A stretch of DNA of 64,000 bases, taken from contig NZ_JACVVP010000018.1 in assembly GCF_014534745.1 (NCBI RefSeq), positions 62,001-126,000 of the forward strand, in the 5' to 3' direction. Position numbers and translations under genes: made by a program. Below, piece after piece: positions 46,754-54,135 of the stretch (position 1 is its first letter; each line of letters begins with the position of its first letter). Source of the DNA: Flammeovirga sp. EKP202 (lineage in GTDB: Bacteria > Bacteroidota > Bacteroidia > Cytophagales > Flammeovirgaceae). The notes below the pieces were generated by a model. The model was not told the DNA's origin and did not search any database. It saw nothing but the letters and a program-made list of their open reading frames with translations.

Positions 46754-48781
46754 TTATAAGTCGTTCCACACCACAGGCATAAAGACCGTCATTTCAGCAT
46801 CTCCTCTGTTGCTCCAAGCAAAGTAAGGTACCAATTTGGTCTTGTATGGCTTAAAAACTGGTTTGTCAACTGTATTGTACATTTTATTGTCCGATTGATT
46901 CGTTCTTAACAGCAATGTAGTTTCGATCGTAGTCACACCCCCTAATAAATCTTTATCGTAAGAAGCCAATAATGGTGCATTTCCTTGTATATATACATCT
47001 AGGATTCCTGCATCTTTTGGAATGTCAGGCGTTTCCATACAGTACACTACAGGACCTCTTTTAATAGCCACTTGATTTCTTGCTTCTTCAATTCTTGGAT
47101 GCCCTTCCACTAAAGTTGCTTTCATAGGCATGTCAATAGAGATGATATCTCCTTTTTTCCACTTTCTATTGATGGTCGCGAAATTACCGGGAGTCACTTG
47201 AGCATTTACAGTCTCATTGTTCACCTTCACGGTTGTTCCATTTGCCCAATCTGGAATTCTGACCATAATATCAAAGGCCTCTTTCTTACATTTCTCTACA
47301 GAAATATTCACCAAACCTTCCCAAGGGTAATTCGTCACCTGATTCAATATTAAAGCAGAACCATCTTCTAGTTTTGTATCTAAACGATTTCCTCCATAAA
47401 GGTTAATTGCAATACCGTTATTGGATAAACTATATGCCCAATTTGAAGATTTTGCAATCGTTCTCACTAAGTTTGGAGGACAACAGAAGCATTCTAAGTA
47501 AGGTAAACGGTGAGGAGTCTCTGTATTATGTTGTGAATAATCACGTGAGCCATGTACCATTCTTAAAGGGTTACTATAGAAATAATCTTTTCCTTCAATA
47601 GAGATACCTGAAAGTGCGGAATTATAAAGTACCAATTCCATTACATCAGCATATTTAGACTCACCATGTAAACCCAGCATTCTGTAAGAGAACATTGAGT
47701 TACAAACATTGGCACATGTTTCATTGTAGGCTGTCATGTTTGGCATCATGTATCCATCAATAAAACCTTCTTCAATTTTATCTCTATGCGATGAGGCACC
47801 ATAGTGGGCCTGTCCTACAGCACCTGTAACGTACATCTTCTGTTCCGTTACATTTTCCCAAAGTTTATCTAAAGCATCAACCAAGGCCTGTTCTCCTGTC
47901 TCTGCTGCAACGTCTGCTGCTCCTGCATAATAATAAAGTGCTAAAACAGCATGACCAACCACTTCTGATGATTTTCTTAGAGGCGTTCTCTCCTGCACCA
48001 TATCACCAATTGGGTACCCCTCAGTGGTTGAATGATCTACAACTTTATACTTTCCTCTATTATTAATAAATACCTCTGCTAGATTTAGGTAACGCTTATC
48101 TTTCGTTGTTCTGTACAGCTCCACCAATCCCATGATCTGTGTTTGGTTAAAACCAAAACGACCATATTGTTTTGTTTCAGGACTGAAGATCGAATACAAT
48201 AAATCCGCATGCTTGATTGCAATATCCAAGAAGTTACGCTGACCTGTAATACGATGATGAATACATGCTGATGTCAACAAGTGACCTGAGTTGTACATTT
48301 CATGGTATTTACGATTCTCATAACGATCCACTGCATCTGTCAACTGCACAAAAGTCTGAAGGTATCCATCCTCTTCTTGAGCTTTTGAAATGATTTCGAT
48401 ATAACCGTCAATCTCTTCTAAAATACTTTGATCTCCATTTTGAGCATAAACATACATTGCAGCTTCCATCCACTTATAGAAGTCTCCATCATGCCAACGC
48501 ATTCCTTTATGTTTACCTTCTTTCATGCCTGCAGCAATCTTGAAGTTATTTAATGCATGTCCAACATCACCCGTTAATACTTCTCCCATGTAAGGCACCA
48601 TTGAGTGCTCTGCTACATGAAACTTATTGGCCCAAAAACCTTCGGTCCACTTACAATCTCCTATATTGATGCTTTTCAGTTTTACATTAGGTGTATTCTC
48701 TTGCCCTAAAATCCCTTTATCTTGTGCAACAGACCACTGCGAAAGTAATGCTGCACAAGCCACTGCTATTAGTTTTTTCAT
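46754..48781 (-). CDS. GH127 family glycosidase, possible 3,6-anhydro-D-galactosidase
   Basis: 675 residues of GH127 (DUF1680), with a signal peptide (to SVAQ). The (alpha/alpha)6 domain has MRWHDGDFYKWMEAAMYVYA and YNSGHLLTSACIHHRITG. The zinc-cysteine active site is intact: Glu354 and Cys356 in YNETCANVCNSMF, and Cys433-Cys434 in ECFCCPPNLVRTI. The 77-residue spacing equals that of the Glu338/Cys340/Cys417/Cys418 site of the arabinofuranosidase HypBA1 (numbers recalled), and Glu338 falls where its acid/base Glu322 would be. GH127 members cleave beta-L-arabinofuranosides or, in the Zobellia carrageenan locus, alpha-linked 3,6-anhydro-D-galactose. The neighbours favour the latter (inference). 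A terminator follows. Confidence 0.9.
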   Translation of the reverse strand: MKKLIAVACAALLSQWSVAQDKGILGQENTPNVKLKSINIGDCKWTEGFWANKFHVAEHSMVPYMGEVLTGDVGHALNNFKIAAGMKEGKHKGMRWHDGDFYKWMEAAMYVYAQNGDQSILEEIDGYIEIISKAQEEDGYLQTFVQLTDAVDRYENRKYHEMYNSGHLLTSACIHHRITGQRNFLDIAIKHADLLYSIFSPETKQYGRFGFNQTQIMGLVELYRTTKDKRYLNLAEVFINNRGKYKVVDHSTTEGYPIGDMVQERTPLRKSSEVVGHAVLALYYYAGAADVAAETGEQALVDALDKLWENVTEQKMYVTGAVGQAHYGASSHRDKIEEGFIDGYMMPNMTAYNETCANVCNSMFSYRMLGLHGESKYADVMELVLYNSALSGISIEGKDYFYSNPLRMVHGSRDYSQHNTETPHRLPYLECFCCPPNLVRTIAKSSNWAYSLSNNGIAINLYGGNRLDTKLEDGSALILNQVTNYPWEGLVNISVEKCKKEAFDIMVRIPDWANGTTVKVNNETVNAQVTPGNFATINRKWKKGDIISIDMPMKATLVEGHPRIEEARNQVAIKRGPVVYCMETPDIPKDAGILDVYIQGNAPLLASYDKDLLGGVTTIETTLLLRTNQSDNKMYNTVDKPVFKPYKTKLVPYFAWSNRGDAEMTVFMPVVWNDL

Positions 48782-50130
48782 TTCTATTTCATTTTTACTG
48801 TTTCTTGAATTGCATTTTGATATGGATCACTCATTTTCATTTAAGATGAATAAATACATTGCCTATTACACTCAAGAAGTTAGTTCTATTAAAAAAATTC
48901 AGTTCGTAATCAACAGTTACAAAACTATGGCAGAGGGTATCTTGAGGGGTTGTTTTCCATTAAAATAATGTTTCAATCCGTACACAAAGCAACATTTTGA
49001 ATCAAGCAATACTTAGAGCAACAATTGAAAGAACACTAACACATTGATTAGTTGATATTTTACATCAAGTCAACCCTTATTTACTTTCTTATGTGACTAT
49101 AAGTAAATAGGACGCTAAGAACATTGTTGACTAAATTACAATTAACTTTCAACCCATATTTCTACTAAATTTAATAAGGTCTACTTTCAAGCTTCCTTAT
49201 TTTTCATTTTTCTATTGATGAAAAACGAAGCAAAAAACCTAGGCTTAGAAGGCAAAAGCTAAATTCCATTTCTCTCGCCTAAATGATTTTAACGGCTCAA
49301 TCCATGAAATTCTTCACGCTTTTCCCTTCAAGGCCGGAGAGAAGGAGTACTAATAAACTAAAATGATAGAAAGCCTACTGGCGCGGATGTTAAGCATAAG
49401 CGTTATTCGTGTCCCACTGATCATCAGAAATCTCCTGATTTCTAAACACCATAAATATTCGAAAACTTAGATTAGAATAGAGACACTCTTCTTCTCTCCT
49501 GGTAATTCACCTCACGACTCCTTTCAAGACTGAATTAAGAGCTATCAAACTAAAAGAACTCATTGGTAGGGATATCATTTGTGTTCTATCTCTCAATAGA
49601 AACCTCATGACTTTTAAATGCCATTAGATTTCGAACACTTAAATCAATAATGATATTTTTGGAAAAATAATAGGCTAAATAACATGTTTTGAAATTATCT
49701 TTAATATGTACAAATGTAAAATCACAAAACATTTCATTCAAAATACAGGGAATTACTATTTTTCACATAAAGAATAATGGCTGAAACTTATCTCTTAACA
49801 CTATTGTTATTTACTAAAAGTGTATTTTTAACACATTTTTATGAAAATCGACATAAATTAATTGGTAATCTCACTTAAACCGAATAGTTAAAAATCATTA
49901 AAGTCAATTTGTGAAAATTATATAAATATACCCTAATAGGGTCAAAAACATTACTAACACGTTGCACTCATTGACCTACATCACCAAAACAAACACACTT
50001 AAATCACTATATTTGAATAAATAAAATTATTAAATATCATTAAGAATTAGAGGGTAACCAAAGCCGGAATTAACAGTATATATAACCATAACAATAACAT
50101 ATCAATCACACAATAAACATTATAATACTT
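48782..50130. other. Long intergenic region, 1349 bases, no gene
   Basis: No open frame with protein-like character. The left 100 bases should hold the GH127 promoter (minus strand). The right end leads into the first small secreted protein gene. The middle contains the decayed tandem repeat at 49243-49642. The segment 49640-50080 is AT-rich (long A and T tracts) with nothing I can name. Confidence 0.6.
49243..49642. repeat. Decayed tandem repeat related to the 9.9-kb palindrome
   Basis: Two diverged copies, about 49243-49468 and 49466-49642, each starting CTTAGA and ending TTCGAAnACTTA. They share ordered blocks: TTTCTCTC / TTCTCTCC, CTTTTCCCTTCAAG / CTCCTTTCAAGA, AAACTAAAA in both, and AGAAATCTCCTGATTTCT / AGAAACCTCATGACTTTT. 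The first copy keeps the hairpin AGAAATC-TCCT-GATTTCT (49426-49443), the same 7-4-7 geometry as CGAAGTC-TCCC-GACTTCG in the 9891-10034 element, preceded in both by GTTAAGC. No coding potential is seen. Confidence 0.55.
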
Positions 50131-50442
50131 ATGTCATTTACAAAAAAAATTATCGGTTCAGTTTTATTAATTGCAAGCTTTTCTATTTCTTCATTTGCAA
50201 CTAATAATCCAATTATAGAAAAAAATAATATTCGTAAAAATTATAAAACTTCAACTGTAACAACAGCAAATATTCAAACGAATAGTGATGTACAAGTTAC
50301 AGCGAAGAAACGTAAAGGTGCTTACCACATTCAAAATAAAGCAGGTGTAAACACTTTAGCGGAAGCAAATAAGGTAGAAGCAGGGAAACAACTGGAAAGA
50401 GGAACAAACGGTGTTTACCCTTACCAAAAATGGGCGAAATAA
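50131..50442 (+). CDS. Small secreted protein of unknown function, copy 1 of 3
   Basis: 103 residues, unrecognised. A signal peptide (IIGSVLLIASFSISSFA) would leave a basic mature protein of about 80 residues. Its C-terminal half (from TAKKRKGAYHIQNKAGVNTL to GTNGVYPYQKWAK) is almost identical in the two genes downstream, while signal and linker vary. There is no cysteine and no known motif. The 34 bases before the ATG are identical to those before copy 2. First of three tandem copies on a ~375-base period. The conserved block rather than the whole protein seems to be under selection or gene conversion. Confidence 0.8.
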   Translation: MSFTKKIIGSVLLIASFSISSFATNNPIIEKNNIRKNYKTSTVTTANIQTNSDVQVTAKKRKGAYHIQNKAGVNTLAEANKVEAGKQLERGTNGVYPYQKWAK

Positions 50443-50503
50443 TAATTGCTCATAATTACAATACACTTTACATATCAATCACACAATAAACATTATAATA
50501 CTT

Positions 50504-50815
50504 ATGTCATTTACAAAAAAATTCATCGGAACTTTATTATTAGCTACAAGTTTTTCAGTTGTTTCATTTGCCAATGACAACCCTATTAAAGAGAAAAATA
50601 ATATTCGTAAAAATTATAAAACTACGACTGTAACAACAGCAAATATTCAAACAAATAGTGATATGCAAGTTACAGCCAAAAAACGTAAAGGTGCTTACCA
50701 CATACAAAACAAAGCAGGAGTTAACACTTTAGCTGAAGCCAATCAAGTAGAGGCAGGGAAACAACTGGAAAGAGGAACAAACGGTGTTTACCCTTACCAA
50801 AAGTGGGCAAAATAA
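50504..50815 (+). CDS. Small secreted protein of unknown function, copy 2 of 3
   Basis: 103 residues. The same plan as copy 1: signal peptide (FIGTLLLATSFSVVSFA), variable linker (NDNPIKEKNNIRKNYKTTTVTTANIQTNSDM), then the conserved C-terminal block with KRKGAYHIQNKAGVNTLAEA and GKQLERGTNGVYPYQKWAK. Only a few residues differ from copy 1. It starts 373 bases after copy 1, preceded by the same 34-base leader (50470-50503), so each gene probably carries its own translation signals and perhaps its own promoter. Function unknown. Confidence 0.8.
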   Translation: MSFTKKFIGTLLLATSFSVVSFANDNPIKEKNNIRKNYKTTTVTTANIQTNSDMQVTAKKRKGAYHIQNKAGVNTLAEANQVEAGKQLERGTNGVYPYQKWAK

Positions 50816-50880
50816 TAACTGCTTCACATATATAAAACCATAACAATTACATATCAATCACACATTAAACATTAATACTT

Positions 50881-51189
50881 ATGTCATTAACAAAAAAATT
50901 CATCGGCGCTGTTTTATTAGTTGCAAGCTTTTCTGTAGCATCATTTGCAGATAATCCAATTAAAAACAAAAATCAGCTGCGTAAAGGCTATAAGACTACG
51001 ACTGTTCAAAAGGCACGTATTCAAACAAATAGCGACGTGAAAGTAACAGCTAAAAAACGTAAGGGTGCTTACCACATTCAAAACAAAGCGGGTGTCAATA
51101 CTTTGGCAGAAGCCAACAAAGTGGAAGCAGGAAAACAACTGGAAAGAGGAACAAACGGTGTTTACCCTTACCAAAAGTGGACAAAATAA
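50881..51189 (+). CDS. Small secreted protein of unknown function, copy 3 of 3
   Basis: 102 residues. The most diverged copy in its linker (DNPIKNKNQLRKGYKTTTVQ, then KARIQTNSDVK), with the same C-terminal block ending GTNGVYPYQKWTK. It begins 377 bases after copy 2. Its leader (50849-50880) is the same sequence with a two-base deletion and one substitution, and it also shares a longer upstream stretch (CCATAACAA.TACATATC) with copy 1. A terminator follows at 51213. Function unknown. A structural or surface-associated role is only a guess from size, charge and copy number. Confidence 0.8.
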   Translation: MSLTKKFIGAVLLVASFSVASFADNPIKNKNQLRKGYKTTTVQKARIQTNSDVKVTAKKRKGAYHIQNKAGVNTLAEANKVEAGKQLERGTNGVYPYQKWTK

Positions 51190-51212
51190 AACTTAACAAG
51201 TTTATATATTTG

Positions 51213-51245
51213 AGCATCTATCTGAAAAGGTAGATGCTTTTTTGT
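51213..51245 (+). terminator. Intrinsic terminator after the small-protein array
   Basis: AGCATCTA-10-base loop-TAGATGCT followed by TTTTTTGTT. It is the only terminator in the array, so the three genes can be read on one message. Confidence 0.85.
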
Positions 51246-51292
51246 TATATAGCCATGAATTTATTCTTTTTGCAAAAAAATATTCAAGAACC

Positions 51293-51946
51293 ATGATCAG
51301 ACATTTCTTCTCCATCATTGTTTTGGTGGCATTTTTTTCTTGTACCGCTGAAAAAGATCCTCTAAATATTGCTCATCTACAAGAAGGTGATATCCTATTT
51401 CAAGACGTTGATTGTGGTCCTTTTTGTGATGCTATCAACAAAGTAACTTCTGGGGTGAATGGAAAAAACTTCTCTCATTGTGCCATAGTGGCTCAAGAGG
51501 GTGATTCTCTCTTTATTATTGAGGCTGTTGGAAAAGGTGTTGTTAAAACTTCTTTTGACGATTTTTTTGCAAAACAAACTGGAGAAGGAGGAACATTGGT
51601 TGGAAGAATGAAAGCAGAGTATAGTGATCTTGCACCAAAAGCCGCTAAAAATGCCTTCCAGTACCTTGGGAAATCATATGATGAAGTTTTTGATATCAAA
51701 AACGACAAGTATTATTGCTCTGAATTGATTTATGAGACTTACAAAGAGGCAAATAATGATCAAGAGGTTTTTAAACTCTACCCTATGACTTATAAAGATC
51801 CTGACACCAATGAGTTCTTTCCTATATGGGTAGACTACTTTAAAACTTTGGAGTATGAAATACCGGAAGGTAAAGCAGGACTAAACCCAGGGGGTGTTTC
51901 GAAATCTGAATTTTTAGACATTTACGAAATCAACCTTCTAAATTAA
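51293..51946 (+). CDS. YiiX/YaeF-like permuted papain-fold lipoprotein
   Basis: 217 residues. The frame is open from a TTG at 51242, but the ATG at 51293 gives a proper lipoprotein signal (MIRHFFSIIVLVAFFSC) and is preferred. The body has the order typical of permuted papain-like (NlpC/P60-related, YiiX/C92) enzymes: LQEGDILFQD, then His62 in NFSHCAIVAQ, a middle GKSYDEVFDIKNDKYYCSELIYETY with Cys142 as nucleophile. The His-before-Cys order is the permuted arrangement. Relatives are thought to act on lipids or peptide bonds at the envelope. Substrate not known. Twelve bases before the kinase-like gene, so first of a three-gene operon. Confidence 0.85.
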   Translation: MIRHFFSIIVLVAFFSCTAEKDPLNIAHLQEGDILFQDVDCGPFCDAINKVTSGVNGKNFSHCAIVAQEGDSLFIIEAVGKGVVKTSFDDFFAKQTGEGGTLVGRMKAEYSDLAPKAAKNAFQYLGKSYDEVFDIKNDKYYCSELIYETYKEANNDQEVFKLYPMTYKDPDTNEFFPIWVDYFKTLEYEIPEGKAGLNPGGVSKSEFLDIYEINLLN

Positions 51947-51958
51947 CACAACAACCTT

Positions 51959-52927
51959 ATGGATTTACTATCAAAAATTAAAGCACTTATTCATGCTACT
52001 CATATTGAAGAAGTGGAAATGATTCAACAGCTTTGGAGTGGCTATGGAAGTATTAAAAGATACAGTGTAGAAGGATGTGAAATGAAAAGTGTTGTGGTGA
52101 AACATGTACAACTATCTTCACAAAAAAATCATCCAAGAGGTTGGAACACGAACCTTTCTCACCTTAGGAAAGTAAAGTCTTATGAAGTTGAGACTTATTG
52201 GTATCAGCACTATAGTCATTTATGTGATGATAACATGACTATTCCTAAATGTCTCGCTTTTGATGAGTTCAATGGTGATGTATTGATCATTATGGAAGAC
52301 TTGGATCAAATTGGTTTTCCGGAAAGGTTACATCAGGTAGGTTGGACGGAGATTAATGCATGCTTAAAATGGTTAGCTTATTTTCATGCAAAATTCTTGA
52401 ATCATCAAACCGAAGGACTTTGGGAAATTGGGACTTATTGGCACCTTGATACAAGGCCCGATGAATTGGAGGCATTAGAAGATCTGCCTTTAAAAAATAC
52501 AGCCGAAAAAATAGACCAAACTCTAAATCAAGCGAAATATAAAACCATTGTTCATGGTGATGCCAAACTCGCTAATTTCTGCTTTTCCGCAGACGGAAAG
52601 AATGTTTCAGCCATTGATTTTCAATATATTGGAGGAGGAGTTGGAATGAAGGATCTAATTTACTTTATTGGTAGTTGTATGTCTGAAGAAGAGTGTGAAA
52701 AGTACGAGGCAGATTTTCTAGACATCTACTTTTCAAATTTAAAAGAGGGAATAACTCTCTACCATCCCGAACTTGATCCATCTGAAGTCATAAAGGAATG
52801 GAAAGGTTTATTCAAAGTGGCTTGGACCGACTTTCACCGTTTTCTTAAAGGTTGGAGCCCCGGACATTGGAAAATCAACTCATACAGCGAAAAATTATCC
52901 CAATCCGTAATTCAACAACTGCAATAA
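51959..52927 (+). CDS. Phosphotransferase of the CHK/ecdysteroid-kinase-like type
   Basis: 322 residues with an aminoglycoside-phosphotransferase (kinase-like) fold. N-lobe: EMKSVVVKHVQL with the ATP-binding Lys. Hinge: VLIIMEDLDQIGFPERL. Catalytic loop HGDAKLANFCFS with Asp201. Metal-binding Asp in SAIDFQYIGGGVGMKDLIYFIGS. The 'DFQ......D..YF' spacing resembles CHK-like and ecdysteroid kinase families that phosphorylate small alcohols rather than antibiotics. The substrate is unknown. It is one base before an inositol-monophosphatase-like gene, which suggests a kinase and a phosphatase acting on related small molecules. Confidence 0.85.
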   Translation: MDLLSKIKALIHATHIEEVEMIQQLWSGYGSIKRYSVEGCEMKSVVVKHVQLSSQKNHPRGWNTNLSHLRKVKSYEVETYWYQHYSHLCDDNMTIPKCLAFDEFNGDVLIIMEDLDQIGFPERLHQVGWTEINACLKWLAYFHAKFLNHQTEGLWEIGTYWHLDTRPDELEALEDLPLKNTAEKIDQTLNQAKYKTIVHGDAKLANFCFSADGKNVSAIDFQYIGGGVGMKDLIYFIGSCMSEEECEKYEADFLDIYFSNLKEGITLYHPELDPSEVIKEWKGLFKVAWTDFHRFLKGWSPGHWKINSYSEKLSQSVIQQLQ

Positions 52928-52928
52928 A

Positions 52929-53798
52929 ATGGGACTCTCAGAAAAAACTTACAATTTACTTCTTCAAAAAGGTATTGAAGCGGCAATAGAAGCAGGAAAG
53001 CTAATTCTTAATTTTGACAGAAAAGCTCTGAAAGTAGAGAAAAAAGATGAATTTCAAAGTTACGCTACTCAAGTAGTAACAGAAGTTGATTTTCAGAGCC
53101 AGGAGAAAATTTTAGAAATACTTACCCCAACGATCTTAAAATACGATCTTGGTTTGCTTACTGAAGAAAGCCAAGACAATGAAAGTAGATTAAAAAAAGA
53201 TTTTTTCTGGTGCATTGACCCTATGGATGGTACCTTATCCTATATAGAAGGTAATGATGGGTTTTCGGTTTCTATTGCTTTAGTCAATAAAGCTGGAAAA
53301 AGTATAATGGGTATTATTTACAACCCCAAAACCGACAATCTATATTATAATTCCTACGACAATAAACTATACAAAAACAACAAACCATTTCAGATTCCTA
53401 TTCGAGATCATGAACTCACCTTTGTATTCGACAAAGGATTCCTAAAGCACAAAAATTTTGATACCGTATTAGGCTACTTTGAAAAACTCAATTATCCAAA
53501 ACCAACGATTGTAGCACATGGAGGTGCTTGTATGAACGCCATTTGGGTATTGGAATCCAAAAGTAGAGCAGCCTACTTCAAATTACCGAAGAAAACAAAA
53601 GGAGGTGGAAGTCTTTGGGATTTTGCCGCTTCAAGTGCTTTATTCAATCGTAAAAAACTATTTGTTTCTGACATTAAAGGGATGCGACTGAATATGAATA
53701 AAACTTCTTCTTATTTCAATCAAGAAGGAATCATCTATACGAATGACCCTACACTTATGAATGATATTATTCTTCTTCATGAGATACTTAGTCATTAA
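52929..53798 (+). CDS. Inositol monophosphatase family protein
   Basis: 289 residues of the lithium-sensitive Mg-dependent phosphatase superfamily (IMPase, CysQ, FBPase). Metal-site motifs are present in order: VVTEVDFQSQEKI, LLTEESQD, the hallmark WCIDPMDGTLSYIEG (Asp97), and GGGSLWDFAASSALF at the C-terminal metal site. Closest in feel to CysQ-like 3'(2'),5'-bisphosphate or inositol phosphatases, without being able to choose. The start codon is one base after the kinase stop, so the two are coupled. No terminator is evident after it. Confidence 0.9.
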   Translation: MGLSEKTYNLLLQKGIEAAIEAGKLILNFDRKALKVEKKDEFQSYATQVVTEVDFQSQEKILEILTPTILKYDLGLLTEESQDNESRLKKDFFWCIDPMDGTLSYIEGNDGFSVSIALVNKAGKSIMGIIYNPKTDNLYYNSYDNKLYKNNKPFQIPIRDHELTFVFDKGFLKHKNFDTVLGYFEKLNYPKPTIVAHGGACMNAIWVLESKSRAAYFKLPKKTKGGGSLWDFAASSALFNRKKLFVSDIKGMRLNMNKTSSYFNQEGIIYTNDPTLMNDIILLHEILSH

Positions 53799-54135
53799 TA
53801 ATAAACTTTAGAGTATCCCCTCTTTCCACCCAATAACAACGCTAATTACGATTTTCAAACCTCTGATAATGTTAAAATTACACTTTTTAATTTTGTTAAT
53901 TTATCATAAATCAAATTGAAATACTGAATTAATATTCATTAAATAAAAAACATCCGTTAACAGTAACATTACACACGACGCTTTATACTATTAATATTTT
54001 AATAATTATTTGATGTAAAATTACAATTTTCGTAAAAACATCATTCAACTGTATAATTTTCAACCCTAGTTTATCATAGCGTGAGCGCTTAATTTCGGCC
54101 CAACAATTTTAACTTCTTTTTTCTTTATTCTTAAA
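53799..54135. other. Intergenic region, 337 bases, upstream of the TonB receptor
   Basis: AT-rich, no gene, presumed promoter region of the receptor. I see only short inverted repeats (for example around AGCGTGAGCGCT at 54080) and no convincing operator or terminator. Confidence 0.5.

Noticed and set aside
48627-48968. Plus-strand 113-codon frame at the GH127 start
   Set aside because: It is antisense to the GH127 signal peptide and N terminus, has no recognisable protein features and runs into low-complexity intergenic DNA.
49243-49642. Remnant of an insertion sequence or pseudogene
   Set aside because: No translated fragment resembles a transposase or other protein in any frame, and there are no target-site duplications that I can see. 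The duplicated non-coding structure is better called a decayed repeat.
50097-51189. Regular direct repeats that might be a CRISPR or satellite array
   Set aside because: The period of ~375 bases equals one gene, the repeats encode proteins with signal peptides, and there are no short spacers or cas genes.
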